Assembly: GCA_019914995.1 (NCBI GenBank)
Contig: CM034137.1
Location: 2,790,001 to 2,854,000 of the forward strand
DNA from: Acanthochlamys bracteata
Taxonomy: Eukaryota; Streptophyta; Magnoliopsida; Pandanales; Velloziaceae
Reading direction: 5' to 3'
Length of the DNA: 64,000 nt
Shown here: positions 46,801-58,551 of the stretch, piece after piece
How the letters are laid out: every line of letters begins with the position of its first letter
Numbering within the stretch: position 1 is the first letter of the stretch
Notes under the pieces: generated by a model
The model's input: only the letters and a program-made list of their open reading frames with translations
Told to the model about the DNA's origin: nothing
Database searches by the model: none
Made by a program: the position numbers and the translations under genes

Positions 46801-49150
46801 GAAGAACCACCAATGAAAAGGAGCGCCAACAGCAACGTTCTTCAACGGTTCCTGCACAGAGAAGAAACACTATAAGAAGGGAGTCACAGCAACAAAGAAA
46901 GTGTAGAGAGAGAACGCAAGCAAAACTGAGACATACAAGAACTCAACTCTACTCAAGCAATTAAAAATCTTGCTGCTGATCATACTGAAGAAATCTCTCT
47001 TAGCAACCTCTTTGATCATCTCATCTGAAATACTTCATGAACACATAAGCTTCATGAGATAGATCTTGTGCTCAATTTCTGTTTATTTTTCTTGTAACCT
47101 CTTACTGACATTGTGACAGAGATGCTGCGGGCACCAGATAAGGAAGCTCAGGTGGAGCTTGGTGAAAGTTTTTAGACCTTGTAATAGAGCTAGCAAATCA
47201 GCAAGAGGGACAGGTGTGTCTAGTAGGATGTTAGGGGTTGTCTTGGTGAAGAAACCCGGTAAGAGTAAGTGTGCTTGGTGAAACACTTTGCTCTTGGTGT
47301 ATTTGTAGCTTATTAAAAGTTTAGTGAAGCTTTGGCTTTGGTGATAGAGCGACCGTGGATGTAGGTAAAGGGGCTTTGCCGAACCATGTTAAATTTCCTG
47401 AGTACTGTCCTTTTTACATATGTCAGTAAACACTCTAACTCTCTCTGTCTGCATGTTACAGATTTGACACAGCCGGCTGTAAGCCTGCTACCAGTAGGAT
47501 AACTAAGCTTGACGAAAATTTTATTGACTAACTCAATTCACCCCTCCCCTCTTGAGTTAATTTTACAAGAAAACCTAACAGTTCTAATAAACTACATCAA
47601 GTTTTGGTAGTGATGGCTTAAAGAGTGCAAAGATAATAAAATATTTGATTATAAAATCGACGATTATGTAGATATGCTTCTAAAAATTGATATCTAGTTT
47701 TCAATATAATATTTGCAAATGGAAAAACGCCGTTATACTTCATGTCTATTATGTTTAAATAAAAGTTTTCCTTTTTTAATGTTAATAGTTTCTGATGTTT
47801 AGGGTATAGCTAAAGTCATTGTATTAGGTGGATCACACTAATTTATTATTTTTAGTGACAACTATACTAGAGTGACCTGATTGTACTACATGATGTCCAA
47901 CACAAAGTGAATGGTTACTTTATAATTTACGTAATATGCTTCGTACTCGGTATAAAACACAGTTCGAGATCTTCGCAGTATTATTGGTGGAAAATATAAC
48001 AGTTCTCTATTTCAGTAGTGTTTAGACTCACATAAAATAATTTATCAAACTATATATTTTGTGATACCCCAACAAAATGAAAATGTTGAGAGAAAAGTCG
48101 ACATTTATTAAAAATAGTTCATATGTCGTTATTATTGGGGAGAAGCATTTGTTTCTACAGTTTATCTAACCAATAGGCTACCCTTTAGCTCTATAGATTT
48201 TAGAACCACATTTGAAACCCTTGTAGAAGTACTTATTGGCCAAGCAACTCCAAACTACCCCTCATGTTTTTGCATATTAGCACTTTTACTTCTTTTAAGC
48301 ATGTTAGCGTAGCAAGTTGACCAATCGAAATCTCGATGCCTATTCATCAAGCTGCACATTAAAAGGGTTATGGTGTTATCATCCTCAAACTTAATAAATA
48401 TTTATCACATTGAATGTTATCTTCATGAAGATATATTTATTTATTTTTTATTTGAGAATGAATTTAGGGAAAGAATTACAAAAAATCAATTCTAAATTAT
48501 AATTTTATAATTATGAGTCTCATACTTGTGAGAAAGGTAAATTTTTTGAATCTAGTAATTAAAGTGTCAACAACTTCGTTATGAGTCGTAGCTATATAAT
48601 TTTAGATTAAAATGTTGACATTAAACTACTCCTTATCTGAACCACTTAATTAAGTATTTGATCAAAATGCTAATAAACATTAAGAAACTAAGGTGTGGCA
48701 CCGATTTCGGTTCCCTTTGAATCCCTCACTACGCAAGTAAATGATATATCACCAATCACTTGTAACGGATATTTTAAATTCAGTTCTGAAGCATAAAGAA
48801 GACAGCTATCATAACATAATAATAAATGTATTCCTTACTCAATATACTAATCCAAATTTTCTAATAAAGTTAAATACTCCAAGATCTCGAAGTGTCTCAA
48901 TCCAATAAAGAAATCTTCATGTCTTAATGGATATATACATTATGCTTACTGTAGGAGATAGGTATCTCAGCATAACAACCAGCTGATATGCTAATGAAAG
49001 AAGGTATAAAGTTTTGCATTGAGACTAACTGGATACCAGTTAATAAAGAGAGATATCAGAAATATAAAAAATTTGATGTACTTTTAGTCATAGAAGATCG
49101 AATCTTACCTATATATTAAATATTGTTAGTCAATTTATACATAATTGATG
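43877..49150 (+). mobile_element. Old Ty1/copia relic, split by a solo LTR
   Basis: The start is marked by TGGTATTAGATCC (43877-43889), which matches the tRNA-Met primer-binding site at 11 of 13 bases. A gag-like stretch follows (FLTRLDDFEQIHEEILHKEI, about 44690-44750). Protease is at about 45145 (DSTDHMIFDF, LDIVLVVP). After the solo LTR, integrase appears at 47800-48260 (VIPQQNENVERK, YYWGEAFVSTVYLTNRLPF). RNase H-side motifs appear near 49010-49140 (CIETNWIPVNKERYQ and the ILNIVSQFIHN segment). All frames are broken. Much of the reverse transcriptase is missing, and the end is abrupt near 49150. Confidence 0.75.
45476..47580 (+). mobile_element. Solo LTR (2105 bp) of a SIRE-like copia element
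   Basis: The LTR starts TGTTGGAACTCCAAGATTGA and ends in a block that reads CCCCTCTTGAGTTAATTTTA, then CAAGAAAACCTAACA. Such ends are typical of the long LTRs of SIRE/Maximus-type copia elements. The flanks GTTAT (45471-45475) and GTTCT (47581-47585) are a 4-of-5 target duplication. No primer-binding site or polypurine tract adjoins it, so it is a solo LTR left by recombination between the two LTRs. It sits between protease and integrase of the older copia relic. Confidence 0.85.
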
Positions 49151-51219
49151 AGGTTAAAATCACTTAAGAAAATTCTATAAATTCCATCTTAGTTGATCTC
49201 GTAAGTGCATGGTTGTCATTTACCATAGCAATAACAGGTTCGATCCGTAGGAGGTGAAGTTAACTCTAACTTAAATCAATCTCACAGAATATATATAATA
49301 AAGATTATTTATCAAATTTTAAATATGTATGATAATCAAGATCAAGTAAGCAAACAATGAATTGTTCAGAAAACAAAAATGATGAAATACTTCAAATTTT
49401 GAGAATCTACCATTGGTGTCGTTCTCTTGAATTCTTAAACAAATGTGAGTTTCATAGTGACTAATGAAGATTTTATACTTAATACTTTGGTTTAGTTCTT
49501 AAGTCAGATTTTTAATTATGATGCTAACTTTGGTCTAATATATAATCACCTATCTCTAATTTATTCTGCCTATGGTCCAATTTAGAATTAAATAAGATAT
49601 GCACTTAAGAATTGTGAAATTAGAAATAATGTAATCATATTATCTTTGATCCAAAAAATACTAATTACATATATCAATCCTGGTCTCTTTAGTTATATTA
49701 TGATTGGTCCTCACAAATACAATTAGATAAATAATTCAAATCAAATTCAATATTGATTAGGCATTAAATTTAAAACCTAAATTTCCTTCAACATAATGGT
49801 TAACAACTCACAATGCATTCAACAATTATTCCTTACAACATGTTTAAGAATTCAAAAATATTCAACTAGTGTTTCATCAAAAATTTCAGTCAAGAGGAGT
49901 TTAGCTACTCATATTGATATTACAAATAGTAAATCAATTGAACTAAGCATTAGAGAAAAAGAAATGAAATCTGGGCACAGCTCATTAACATTAACAACTT
50001 GTTTTCATTACCTAACATTCACAAAATTTAAGACAAATTCAACTCATTAACATTAAACTTCAATAGATAATTAGACAAAAAGGTATTACAAACCATAATT
50101 ATATCTTTATTTATATACCCCCAAACTTGATTTCTTTTGCTAGTTCTTTCGAAAATAATTAAAAGTACACACCATCTTCCATAACCCATTCTCATAGAAC
50201 TCATTTTCTACGCATAACTTAATCAATCAGAAATTTTTAAAATATTCTAAGCTTAATGCTCAAATTAATATCACCTACAAACTCCCTTAAATATACTGTA
50301 TAATAATCAAATCAAATTAATCTTCGCGTTCAAAGAACATGTATAACATACTAGAAGTTAAGAAGTCTATACTTAAAAGTCCATAAGTTTGTTGAAATCG
50401 TCTTTCCACTGCTCATAGAATTTTTAGAAATTCATAAAGTTATTTCAAAGGTTGTAATAATGAAATCAAACTTAGAAAGTCGTCAAAACACAAAAAAGTC
50501 AAGAGCACTTTTAATTAAAAAAGAACAAAGTATTATTAACCAATTTTGTAGCTCTATTATTTTTATTCAAACTGCTCTTTCTTTACGCTCGCACTTCACA
50601 AGGTATATTCGAGTTTTTTTATTTTTTTGCTCTTTGTTTACCCTTGCATTTGATAACTCTGTATCTCAACTATCCCTAATAAAACAAAACTAAACAACAC
50701 AACACAAAAAAAAAAAAAAAAAAAAAAACTAAGATCAGTTCTAAGTTTTGCAATGCATGGTGATAAATATCATCACTTGCTACATACTATGAAATCAAAA
50801 TTCTCTATAAAATGTATTCAATTGCACTGTTTATAATGCAAATAAGACATCTCAATCATATGCAACATGACTTAAACGAAAAAGTAGGCTTACTTAACAA
50901 GAAAATTAGATATGCAAACTCTATATTGATTCTAGTCTCAAAAGCTATGTTAAAAAAAGAGTTCAAAATCATTATTAAAAAATGGAAGAAGGGCCGGCAA
51001 TTAAGATATTATTATTGCAAAAGCATAGATTTTTTTAACCTCCCCCAAAACTTGAATTCAACATTGACATCAATGTTAAAAGAATAGAATGACCAAACAA
51101 TGTAGAAAGCAAAGGAAAGTAAAAAAGGTTCAGTCATAAAAAAGGACTCCCCTAATTTTTGCATGTCTGTATCTTCTTAAGCTCTCTCCCCTCTATCAAT
51201 CTTGAGTTGAATAAACTAC

Positions 51220-51450
51220 AAAGAAATTGTAAAATGTGTACCATGTTGAAGAAATTACATGAGGTTCAAGTATCTCCTACTACCTGGCTGCCTGAAGCTT
51301 GCAAAAAAAAACCTGATAAACATTACTTGGCAATTGCATGATTAATTATGTAAGAAAGGAATTGTAAAATGTGTTCCATGTTGAAGTTTGCAAAAAAAAA
51401 AACAAAAACATGACAACATTAGTGGGCAATTGCATGTATTATGTAAGAAT
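51220..51450. repeat. Local tandem duplication
   Basis: AAATTGTAAAATGTGTACCATGTTGAAG (about 51224) recurs as GAATTGTAAAATGTGTTCCATGTTGAAG (about 51359), and GGCAATTGCATG with TTATGTAAG ends both units. The second unit is shorter by an internal deletion of about 40 bases. Confidence 0.7.
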
Positions 51451-52873
51451 ATAGTTACATATTACTCCCAGGTGGTTTGTGATCAAGTTTTGCAACTACC
51501 ACCAGATGCATAGATTCATATCTCCTATAACAACTTTCATGAATTCAAAGCTAATATATTTAATTTCCTCATGGTTTTGGGAGTACAATATTGGAGATGA
51601 TGCAATTAGTATTGGCTTTAATGCCATTGATAGAACAATAACATCCACTCAAGTTCTAGAAGGTGCATTCTTCACAACATAAAACATCACCAGCACAAGA
51701 TACATGAAGATCACCATGACTAACATTCAAACATTTTTACAGACAGGAAGCTTTAACATTAACTTTCAACAATCTATATGCAGAAAGCAAGGTTTACATG
51801 CGCAATTGTTCGAACTTCAAACCTCTAACTCCTAGATAGTAGAATCTGCAGGCAATCATATTATAGCAACCGTTCCAGTTCAGCTATCAAGCTTTAAGTC
51901 TGAAAGATTTCTCAACCCTTCCAGTATCTGCAGCAGTGGATGCAAGTATTATAATGTACTAGGTCTCTAGAACTTTAGCAGTAATAACCATCACAACAAT
52001 TTATTTAAAACGCCATGCAAGTTATGCAATTTCTATGGACTGGCTGTTTTGCATTCAAATGCATGATAGTAGTAACTACACAGTCATACAATGTTTGTTC
52101 TGTCAATTACCAAATTCCTCTTACTTGATAAAAAATGTAAGATATGCATTCCTCAGATTATCTTATCATTCACAAAACAATTCTTTTGTTTACCTTTACA
52201 TCCATTCTGTACATGAATTCTACAAACATATGATCATTGAATGCACTATCTTACATTGAAAAACTTTACTGTAAGCAACAAAATCTTCCTACCTGAGTGC
52301 GTATATAGTCTTATACCAACCTTACCAAACTTCCTTTTCCACAGAAGCATCACGATACAATCAGGCCGGACAGAAGCAATAACCCTTTGCTAACCAAAAC
52401 CAGACTTGGGGAAAAGCAAGCATAGCTGTCATCTTGAACAGAAATGTGTAAAGTATGTAATTCAGCAATATATTTCCAGCAGGCATGAGTAAATCGTTCC
52501 TGTATAACTGTAACCATATAAATCATTTCTAGCAATGAACAAAATCAATTTTCCTCCAGCAAAATCAATTCACTTTTACAAATATCCATAATCAGTAGAA
52601 AAATATTTTTGCAGAACAAATAAGATGACTATATTTTGGGCATCAAGTTGTAACCCAAAGTGTGGTTTTGCTTTCTTACTCACAGGTTCTTGCAAGTGGT
52701 CTTGGGAATAATATGAAAAACTTATCTCAGTAGAAGACATTGGTATGCAAGTGGTATGCTGAATAAAAAAAATAAGATATATACCAACCTTTCCTACTCC
52801 CATGGGTAGCACATTTAATTAAAATCCCACTCAATTCAAGCATTCATCATAAAGAATATCTTGAAATACTTAC

Positions 52874-53030
52874 CTGGATTGCAAACTAGATGTTTGCATT
52901 GCTGCTGGAATACCTGAAATCTAGATAGCTGTTGAGCTATCTGCTGTGCAGCTTTTACACCTTGCTCCAAATCTTGAATTTTTCCAGTAGCTTGATGTTT
53001 GGACATTGCAGCATACATCTCCAAAGGCAA
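52874..53030 (-). other. Exon-like minus-strand frame with strong splice donor
   Basis: On the minus strand, 53030-52874 is open and encodes a Gln-rich, helix-prone stretch (KIQDLEQGVKAAQQIAQQLS). It is followed exactly by CAG|GTAAGT (52873-52868), a near-ideal donor site. Two further donor-like sites on the same strand lie at about 53400 (CAG|GTAAGTGTT) and 53348 (CAG|GTAAGAAG). The product was not recognised. It could be part of a captured host-gene fragment, a decayed gene, or chance. Confidence 0.3.
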
Positions 53031-53849
53031 TTATTTTCTAAACTCCAAAATCTTTCCAGCTAATTAGTCATGCATTTTCGCATCGTGATCCTGAACATGA
53101 CAGTTAATCTTTCCAGCAATCTAATGGTTAGTGAAAGTTCATTGAACTAATGTGATATATAACAACTTAGCTTATGAATGCAAGCAGAGAACTACATAAT
53201 AGAATTCTTCCCAATTCTCCCTTTTTATTTCATTAACAACTCCTACAGTGTATACAATTTATTCTAATACATGGGCATATCTAACTCCATCAAGGTGTTG
53301 CATGCATTTCCAGATTTCTTCAATAGTATTGGATGCATCTTCTTACCTGACAGTAGAAACATACCTCCCATAAGGAAACTGCAGCTTGGAACACTTACCT
53401 GACTTCATTGCACAACTAGATGATTTTTCAGCGACATTGTTGCAATTCATTAATCCAAGGAAACAACTGCTTGCTTCATAGCAATCTTCGGTCCAACTCA
53501 ATGATCTCTTGCAGCTTACTGTGTATTGTTTATAGATTTAAATATGATCCTCCAGAGACTTGAGCCAACTAAATCCTTACAATTGAAGTACTTATACCAG
53601 CCATCATCCATCAGAAATGTTTTCTTCCAATAGCTCCTCCGGCAACGTAAGTCCTAAACAATACAAAATTAAAAACTGCAACTGAATTGAAATACTACTA
53701 AAAATTTTTCAGTTATCTCCCGAGTAGCGCTAAATTTAACATTTTCAGCTAGACGGAAGTATTATTTTCTAGAAATAAACGCATCTCTAACAACTTAAAG
53801 GTTGCTTCGTCATTTATGTACAAAGTGGTTTCTAGATATGGTTTCAACG

Positions 53850-54406
53850 ATGCCCATTAACTTTGAAACTCATTCCAGAGTGCAGATCTCTAATCTCCAT
53901 CGCTCCATAAGGGAAAACTTCCACAACCTTATAAGGTCCATATCATCTATATTTAAGCTTTTCAGGAAAAAAGCTTCAATTTTGAATTATATGATAAGAC
54001 ATTGTGCCCACATTCAAAAGATTTTCTTATTAATGCCTTATCATGCAATGGTTTGGTTCTATCCTTATAAATCGTAGCAGTCTCATATGCTTCATTTTAA
54101 TTTCTTCTAGCACATTCAATTGAAATTTTCTAACTTTTTTAGCTTCCTGAAGATTAAAGTTGAGTTTTCTTAATGACCCAATAAGCTTTATGCTCTAACT
54201 CAACAGGTAGGAGACAAGATTTTCCATACACCAAATGTTAAGGAGACATTCCTATACGAGTTTTGTAAGCTGTCCTATAAGCCTACAAACAATCATTAAG
54301 TTTCAAAGCCCAACTTTTCCTATTCGATTACACAGTCTTTTTAAAAATATGTTTAATCTCCATATTTCCGAAATAGGGTGATAAATTGTAGTCAGTTTAT
54401 GAGTTA
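53850..54406 (-). pseudogene. Ty3/gypsy integrase C-terminal half (Athila/Tat-like), antisense
   Basis: Read on the minus strand from 54406: THKLTTIYHPYFGNMEIKHI, then FKKTV, then LQNSYRNVSL-like, LPVELEHKAYWVIKKTQL-like, LNVLEEIK and NIDDMDLIRLWKFSLMERW-like segments. This is the order of a gypsy integrase C-terminus (dry-bench match to the HPQTNGQVE, VFGKxCHLPVELEHKAYWAIKxLN and GPF-xV motifs). It is broken by stops and frameshifts. It stops abruptly at 54406, where the next LTR begins. Confidence 0.75.
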
Positions 54407-56307
54407 TGTAAGGAAAACTTACAGAATATCAACTCAAAAAAGGGGATGAATTGAATTATGGTAAAATTAAATTAAAAAAATTTACTATTCAAAAAGCAGT
54501 TACTAATCAGTTAGCTGTCAGTTGATCGAAAGTTACTGACGAGTGACTGAACGTTGATTGTAAGCTACACCTAAGTGTTACACAATATAATTCAAGCAAA
54601 CTAATTGTAAGTGCTAAGAAATGCAAACCAATCAGCACACCGAGAATTTTTACGTGATTCAGCACTGCAGTACCTATGTCCACTCATCTGACATAGCAGA
54701 TGAAATTCACTAACGTTAAGTTAACGTACAATCGAAACTTGTTGTTTCGCAAAACATCTCTACATCAACCGAGTCTCCTCGCAAGGACAATTTCTACAAG
54801 AATTCTATACTTCGCAAAATCCCTTCGGCTATAACCGTGCATACCTTCGCAAAGGTTTAACACAAATCTGATACTCTAATCTAGGCTAGCAAAACCGAGA
54901 ACTAGCAAGTTCTCCAACAATCTCTCAACGTTACAAGTGTTTCATAAGGTTAAGCTCAATAGATCTCCCTAATAATGATTTTTAATTTTAAATCAAGAAA
55001 GCTTAAGGGATCTCACAAAAGAAATAAAGAGAATTAGACTCAAGAAAATGCTCTGATGAAGATGATCTCTTTGTTGGGTTGCAAGATGATGACTCAATAT
55101 ATGCATTGTAAAAGCTTGTATCTCTTGATGTATTCCTCACTGAAATCATATAACAAAGACTTTTCCTTGATCTTAGGATGATGGCTAAACAGATTGATCA
55201 AGGATTGGAACGGCTAGAAGCAATGCAAAGTGAGGTGAGGATGTACTTCCAACGGCTAGTTGAAATGTTTTTGTTATTCTTTCTCTTCTTTGAAAATTTC
55301 TTCAATTTATTTCCTTACCTAGTTGTTGCTAGCTGATGTAGATCTCTTCTGTTATGCCTTAGGGACACGTCCTCAAAATATCAAATAAATCGGACGTCAT
55401 ATGATGCCTTAAAACAATCCAATGGTCTAAATGCTTGCTATGGTTTCTGCTGACATATCATTCGAATTTTAGGGCAGATTTCTTCTAGGAACAGATATTA
55501 TTTCTTTCCATAGAATTCATCACTAGGAGGTCCTCATCAATCTATATATAAAGATCATATCAAAATTCAAACAAATGTCCAAAATATGATTATTTGAATT
55601 TGATCGGATAGGAGTTGTATGCATGCTGGATTCTTTTCATCTTTGTAGATTTCTTCATATCTTTCAATATGAAATAGCACTAGCAGGGAACCAAAAATAA
55701 GTTAGGCCCCTCATAGATGCATGGTTCAATCCAGTTTGGAATTCATTTTCTTTGTCACTTTGAAAATTTTTATAGAATTCGTTAGTAGATGATATTGCTT
55801 CAACTTTATACTGTAGATAGATCCATGAGTTAGGTTTTAGTAGCAAATATTAGATCTTCAAAATATGGCTCGAGCTGAGGGATATTGAATTTGCATGTTG
55901 CGGTCCAGATCGAGTTCACTCTGGTGCATTCAGAAATGGCAAGTGCAAAATAGTGAGATTCTTCGATATTTGTAGAATTTGTTTCCTTATACAATAAGCT
56001 GAATTTGGGACTGTAGAAACTCCAAAATATTTGATGTCCATAAAAAATTAGATCTTCAAAGTCTCGTCTGAACTAAGAGATATAACATTTGCAACTTGAG
56101 TGTCAATGTGATGTTCAATTAATCCAGTGACGTTGGGCAGTGTGACTAGCGAATTTTACAAAATTTTTCTGTCTTGGATACCTGATGAAATTTCATCCTC
56201 TTAGTCTCCATTTACTCTATGCCAAGTCATCTTTCAAATGTTATTTGCTGAGCAATCATCCATACAGAAGGAGTAAGAAATTCAATGAAAAGCAAAAATC
56301 AGCAACA
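54407..56307 (-). mobile_element. Long copia-type LTR (about 1.9 kb), minus strand
   Basis: Read on the minus strand it starts TGTTGCTGATTTTTGC at 56307. Its end contains TCAATTCATCCCCTTTTTTG, then AGTTGATATTC, and finishes TTTTCCTTACA at 54407. The end resembles that of the solo LTR at 45476-47580 (CAATTCACCCC...CTTGAGTTAATTTTAC...CCTAACA), so the two belong to related families. It interrupts a gypsy integrase on one side and abuts CACTA transposase on the other. No matching target duplication was seen. Confidence 0.65.
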
Positions 56308-56316
56308 CCCCCTCCT

Positions 56317-58330
56317 ATGTTGTTAATTGATGAATTATTGAGCAGATGAAGATTGTCAAAGATGTGAAGTTCGAAAAATCTCTATATGGTAAGAAGAAAA
56401 AACGCAGTACTGAAGAACTTAATTGGACCAAAAAAAATATTTTTTTTTGAACTACCATATTGGAAGGATCTCACTATTCAACACATCTTAATGTCATGCA
56501 TATCAAGAAAAATATTTGTGATAATATTTTAGAAACAGTGTTGAATATAGTTAAAAGATAAAGATTACACTGAAAGCTCGATGCGATTTAGAAGATCAGG
56601 GCATACGACTGTGAGTTGCATACAAAGAAATTAGATATAAATAAGTGGGAGAAACCGATTACAACGTACACATTATTAAGAAAAAAAGAAATTTTGTGAG
56701 TTTTTTAAATCTGTAAAATTTCTTGATAGATATGCTGCAAATATATCGAAGTGTGTAAATATGTTGAATAGAAATATATTAGGGTTAAAGAGTCATGATA
56801 ATCGTGTTTTGTTATAGCGCTTATTGGCTATTGGTTTACGTAGCATCTCAAGAAAAAAGTGTTGGAAGTAATCAGTGAACTGAAAGATTTTTAGACAATT
56901 ATGTGCAAAGCCTCTAAGGCTGGATGCTTTAAAAGAGTTGCAACAGAATATTATGATTATTCTTTACAAGCTGATATTTTCTTCGATATTTTTTTATATC
57001 ATGATACATTTAGCTGTGCACTTGCCGGAAGAAGCCATCAAAAGAGGTTCTGTTCATTATAGATAGATGTATCTTATAAAGAGGTAAAATTTTATTATAG
57101 GAATCTCAAATTTCTCGTTTAATTTTTCTATTGGAATCTTATAATTTTGTTCTTTATTTCATTAATACATTAGGGCTTTTGATACGTTTAAAGCATCTGT
57201 TCGTAATAGAACACATTTAGAAGATTCTATAGCAGAATATTATAAAGTAGATAAGTGTCTAATTTTTTGCTCTAAATATTTGTAAGGGTTGGAGATTAGA
57301 TTCAATCGACAAGAACGATATAAAGATGGAGAGCCACAGGTTGATGCAATATTATCTGTATTTTTTCAAAAAGTTCGACCATTGGGCAAAGCAAACCAAA
57401 TTCTCTTCAGAGAGGACGAGTACTTTTTAACATATTAGTTTGTTATAAATAATTGCGATGAAGTTGTTCATATCTCAGATAAATATTCAGAATTTTAAAA
57501 GCACAATATTCTCTGGCGCTTACTAAGTATAACTTATAATTACAGTGAATATGAGGAACTTCTCAAAATGAAAAGTCCATTTAATTTAGAATCAAGGCAA
57601 AAAGATGTGTTTCCTACGTGGTTCAAAAATTGAGAATAAATAGTATTAGTGGACCATTAGATTTTATTTACAGCCACTACCCTTTAATGAATACTTATTT
57701 CTTATTTATTTTTATTATAGATAAGATATCTTCATGTCACTACGCAAGAAATCACAGATGATATGTATTCTCTAGCCCTTGGTCCAAATAAACGTGCAAT
57801 TAGATATGATGGATGCATTATCAATGGAGTAAAATTTCTGACAAACAAAAGCGAGCATCGTTTGTTTAATCAAAATAGTGGAATTTGTATGCAAGGTGAT
57901 CATAAAGATCAATTTTTAAATTTTTATGGTAGTTTGAATGAAGTTTTGAGTTTGACATATCCTAAGAGCCATCAAGATTTTCTATTCAAATGTGAATGAT
58001 TTGATTTATAGTACAAAAAATTCATTAGGATTGATAATGATTTTACTAGCATCAACATTACCAAGAGATGGTATCAAAATGATCCGATCATGTTTTCTGT
58101 GAATGTGACTCAAGTGTTTTATATTCAAAATACTAAGGAAGATAACGATTGGGTTATTGTACAACAATCACAACATCTACATTTATATCAATCCCTCGTT
58201 GTTTGGAGGGGGTGGAGTTGAAAAAGACACACATGTCGATAAAGAAGCGATCATCATAGAGAATGATGGCTATCAAAAAATGTAATGTTCAAGCACAAGA
58301 AATGGAGAAGATAGTATAAAAATAAATCAT
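56317..58330 (+). pseudogene. Tnp2-type CACTA transposase pseudogene
   Basis: Segments in order: LLIDELLS, KIVKDVKFEKSLYGKKKKRS, ELNWTKK, FFELPYWKDLTIQH, NICDNILETVLNIVK-like (all Tnp2 motifs, 56330-56560), WEKPITTYTLLRKKE, FFKSVKFLDRYAANISKCVN, LGLKSHDNRVL. Then KASVRNRTHLEDSIAEYYKV near 57190-57250 and QVDAILSVFFQKVRPLGKA (DUF4218-like). YSLALGPNKRAIRYDGCIIN (57763 on) and FKCEWFDL...RIDNDFTSINI...WYQNDPIMF...TKEDNDWVIVQ match the DUF4216 region (to about 58180). An apparent intron boundary occurs near 57720. The protein would bind and cut the element ends. Stops are frequent. Confidence 0.82.
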
Positions 58331-58551
58331 CTAATTAAGATAGTTGAACTTGATCATAAAATAATTGAGGTTTTGGATGATCAAGAAGGCATTCATCCTA
58401 ATGATGATCAAAATGAAAATGAAAGCTCGAATTAGTGTAACTATAGTAATGATGATTGCAATTTAATTATAAGTCACATGTGAGATTAAACTCAACCTTA
58501 TACACTTATTTGCATCTATTTTAATTTGAAGTCTTAATTTGTTTTTGTTAT

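Larger units (their letters stand above)
49197..53600. other. Repeat-rich non-coding stretch, possibly gypsy 3' region (minus)
   Basis: It opens with GTAAGTGCATGGTTGTCATT and TAGCAATAACAGGTTCGATC, phrases common in antisense orientation of plant gypsy non-coding regions. It contains CCCCCAAACTTGATTTC (about 50120) and CCCCCAAAACTTGAATTC (about 51045). It lies just downstream, in minus orientation, of a gypsy integrase at 53850-54405, so it may be that element's 3' non-coding part. A 23-base poly-A run is at 50706-50728. No coding region was confirmed. Confidence 0.35.

Noticed and set aside
54399..55832. Direct repeat ATGAGTTA at 54399 and 55825 as a target duplication for the minus-strand LTR
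   Set aside because: The second copy lies inside LTR-like sequence, the implied duplication is 7-8 bp rather than 5, and the LTR continues to TGTTGCTG at 56307.
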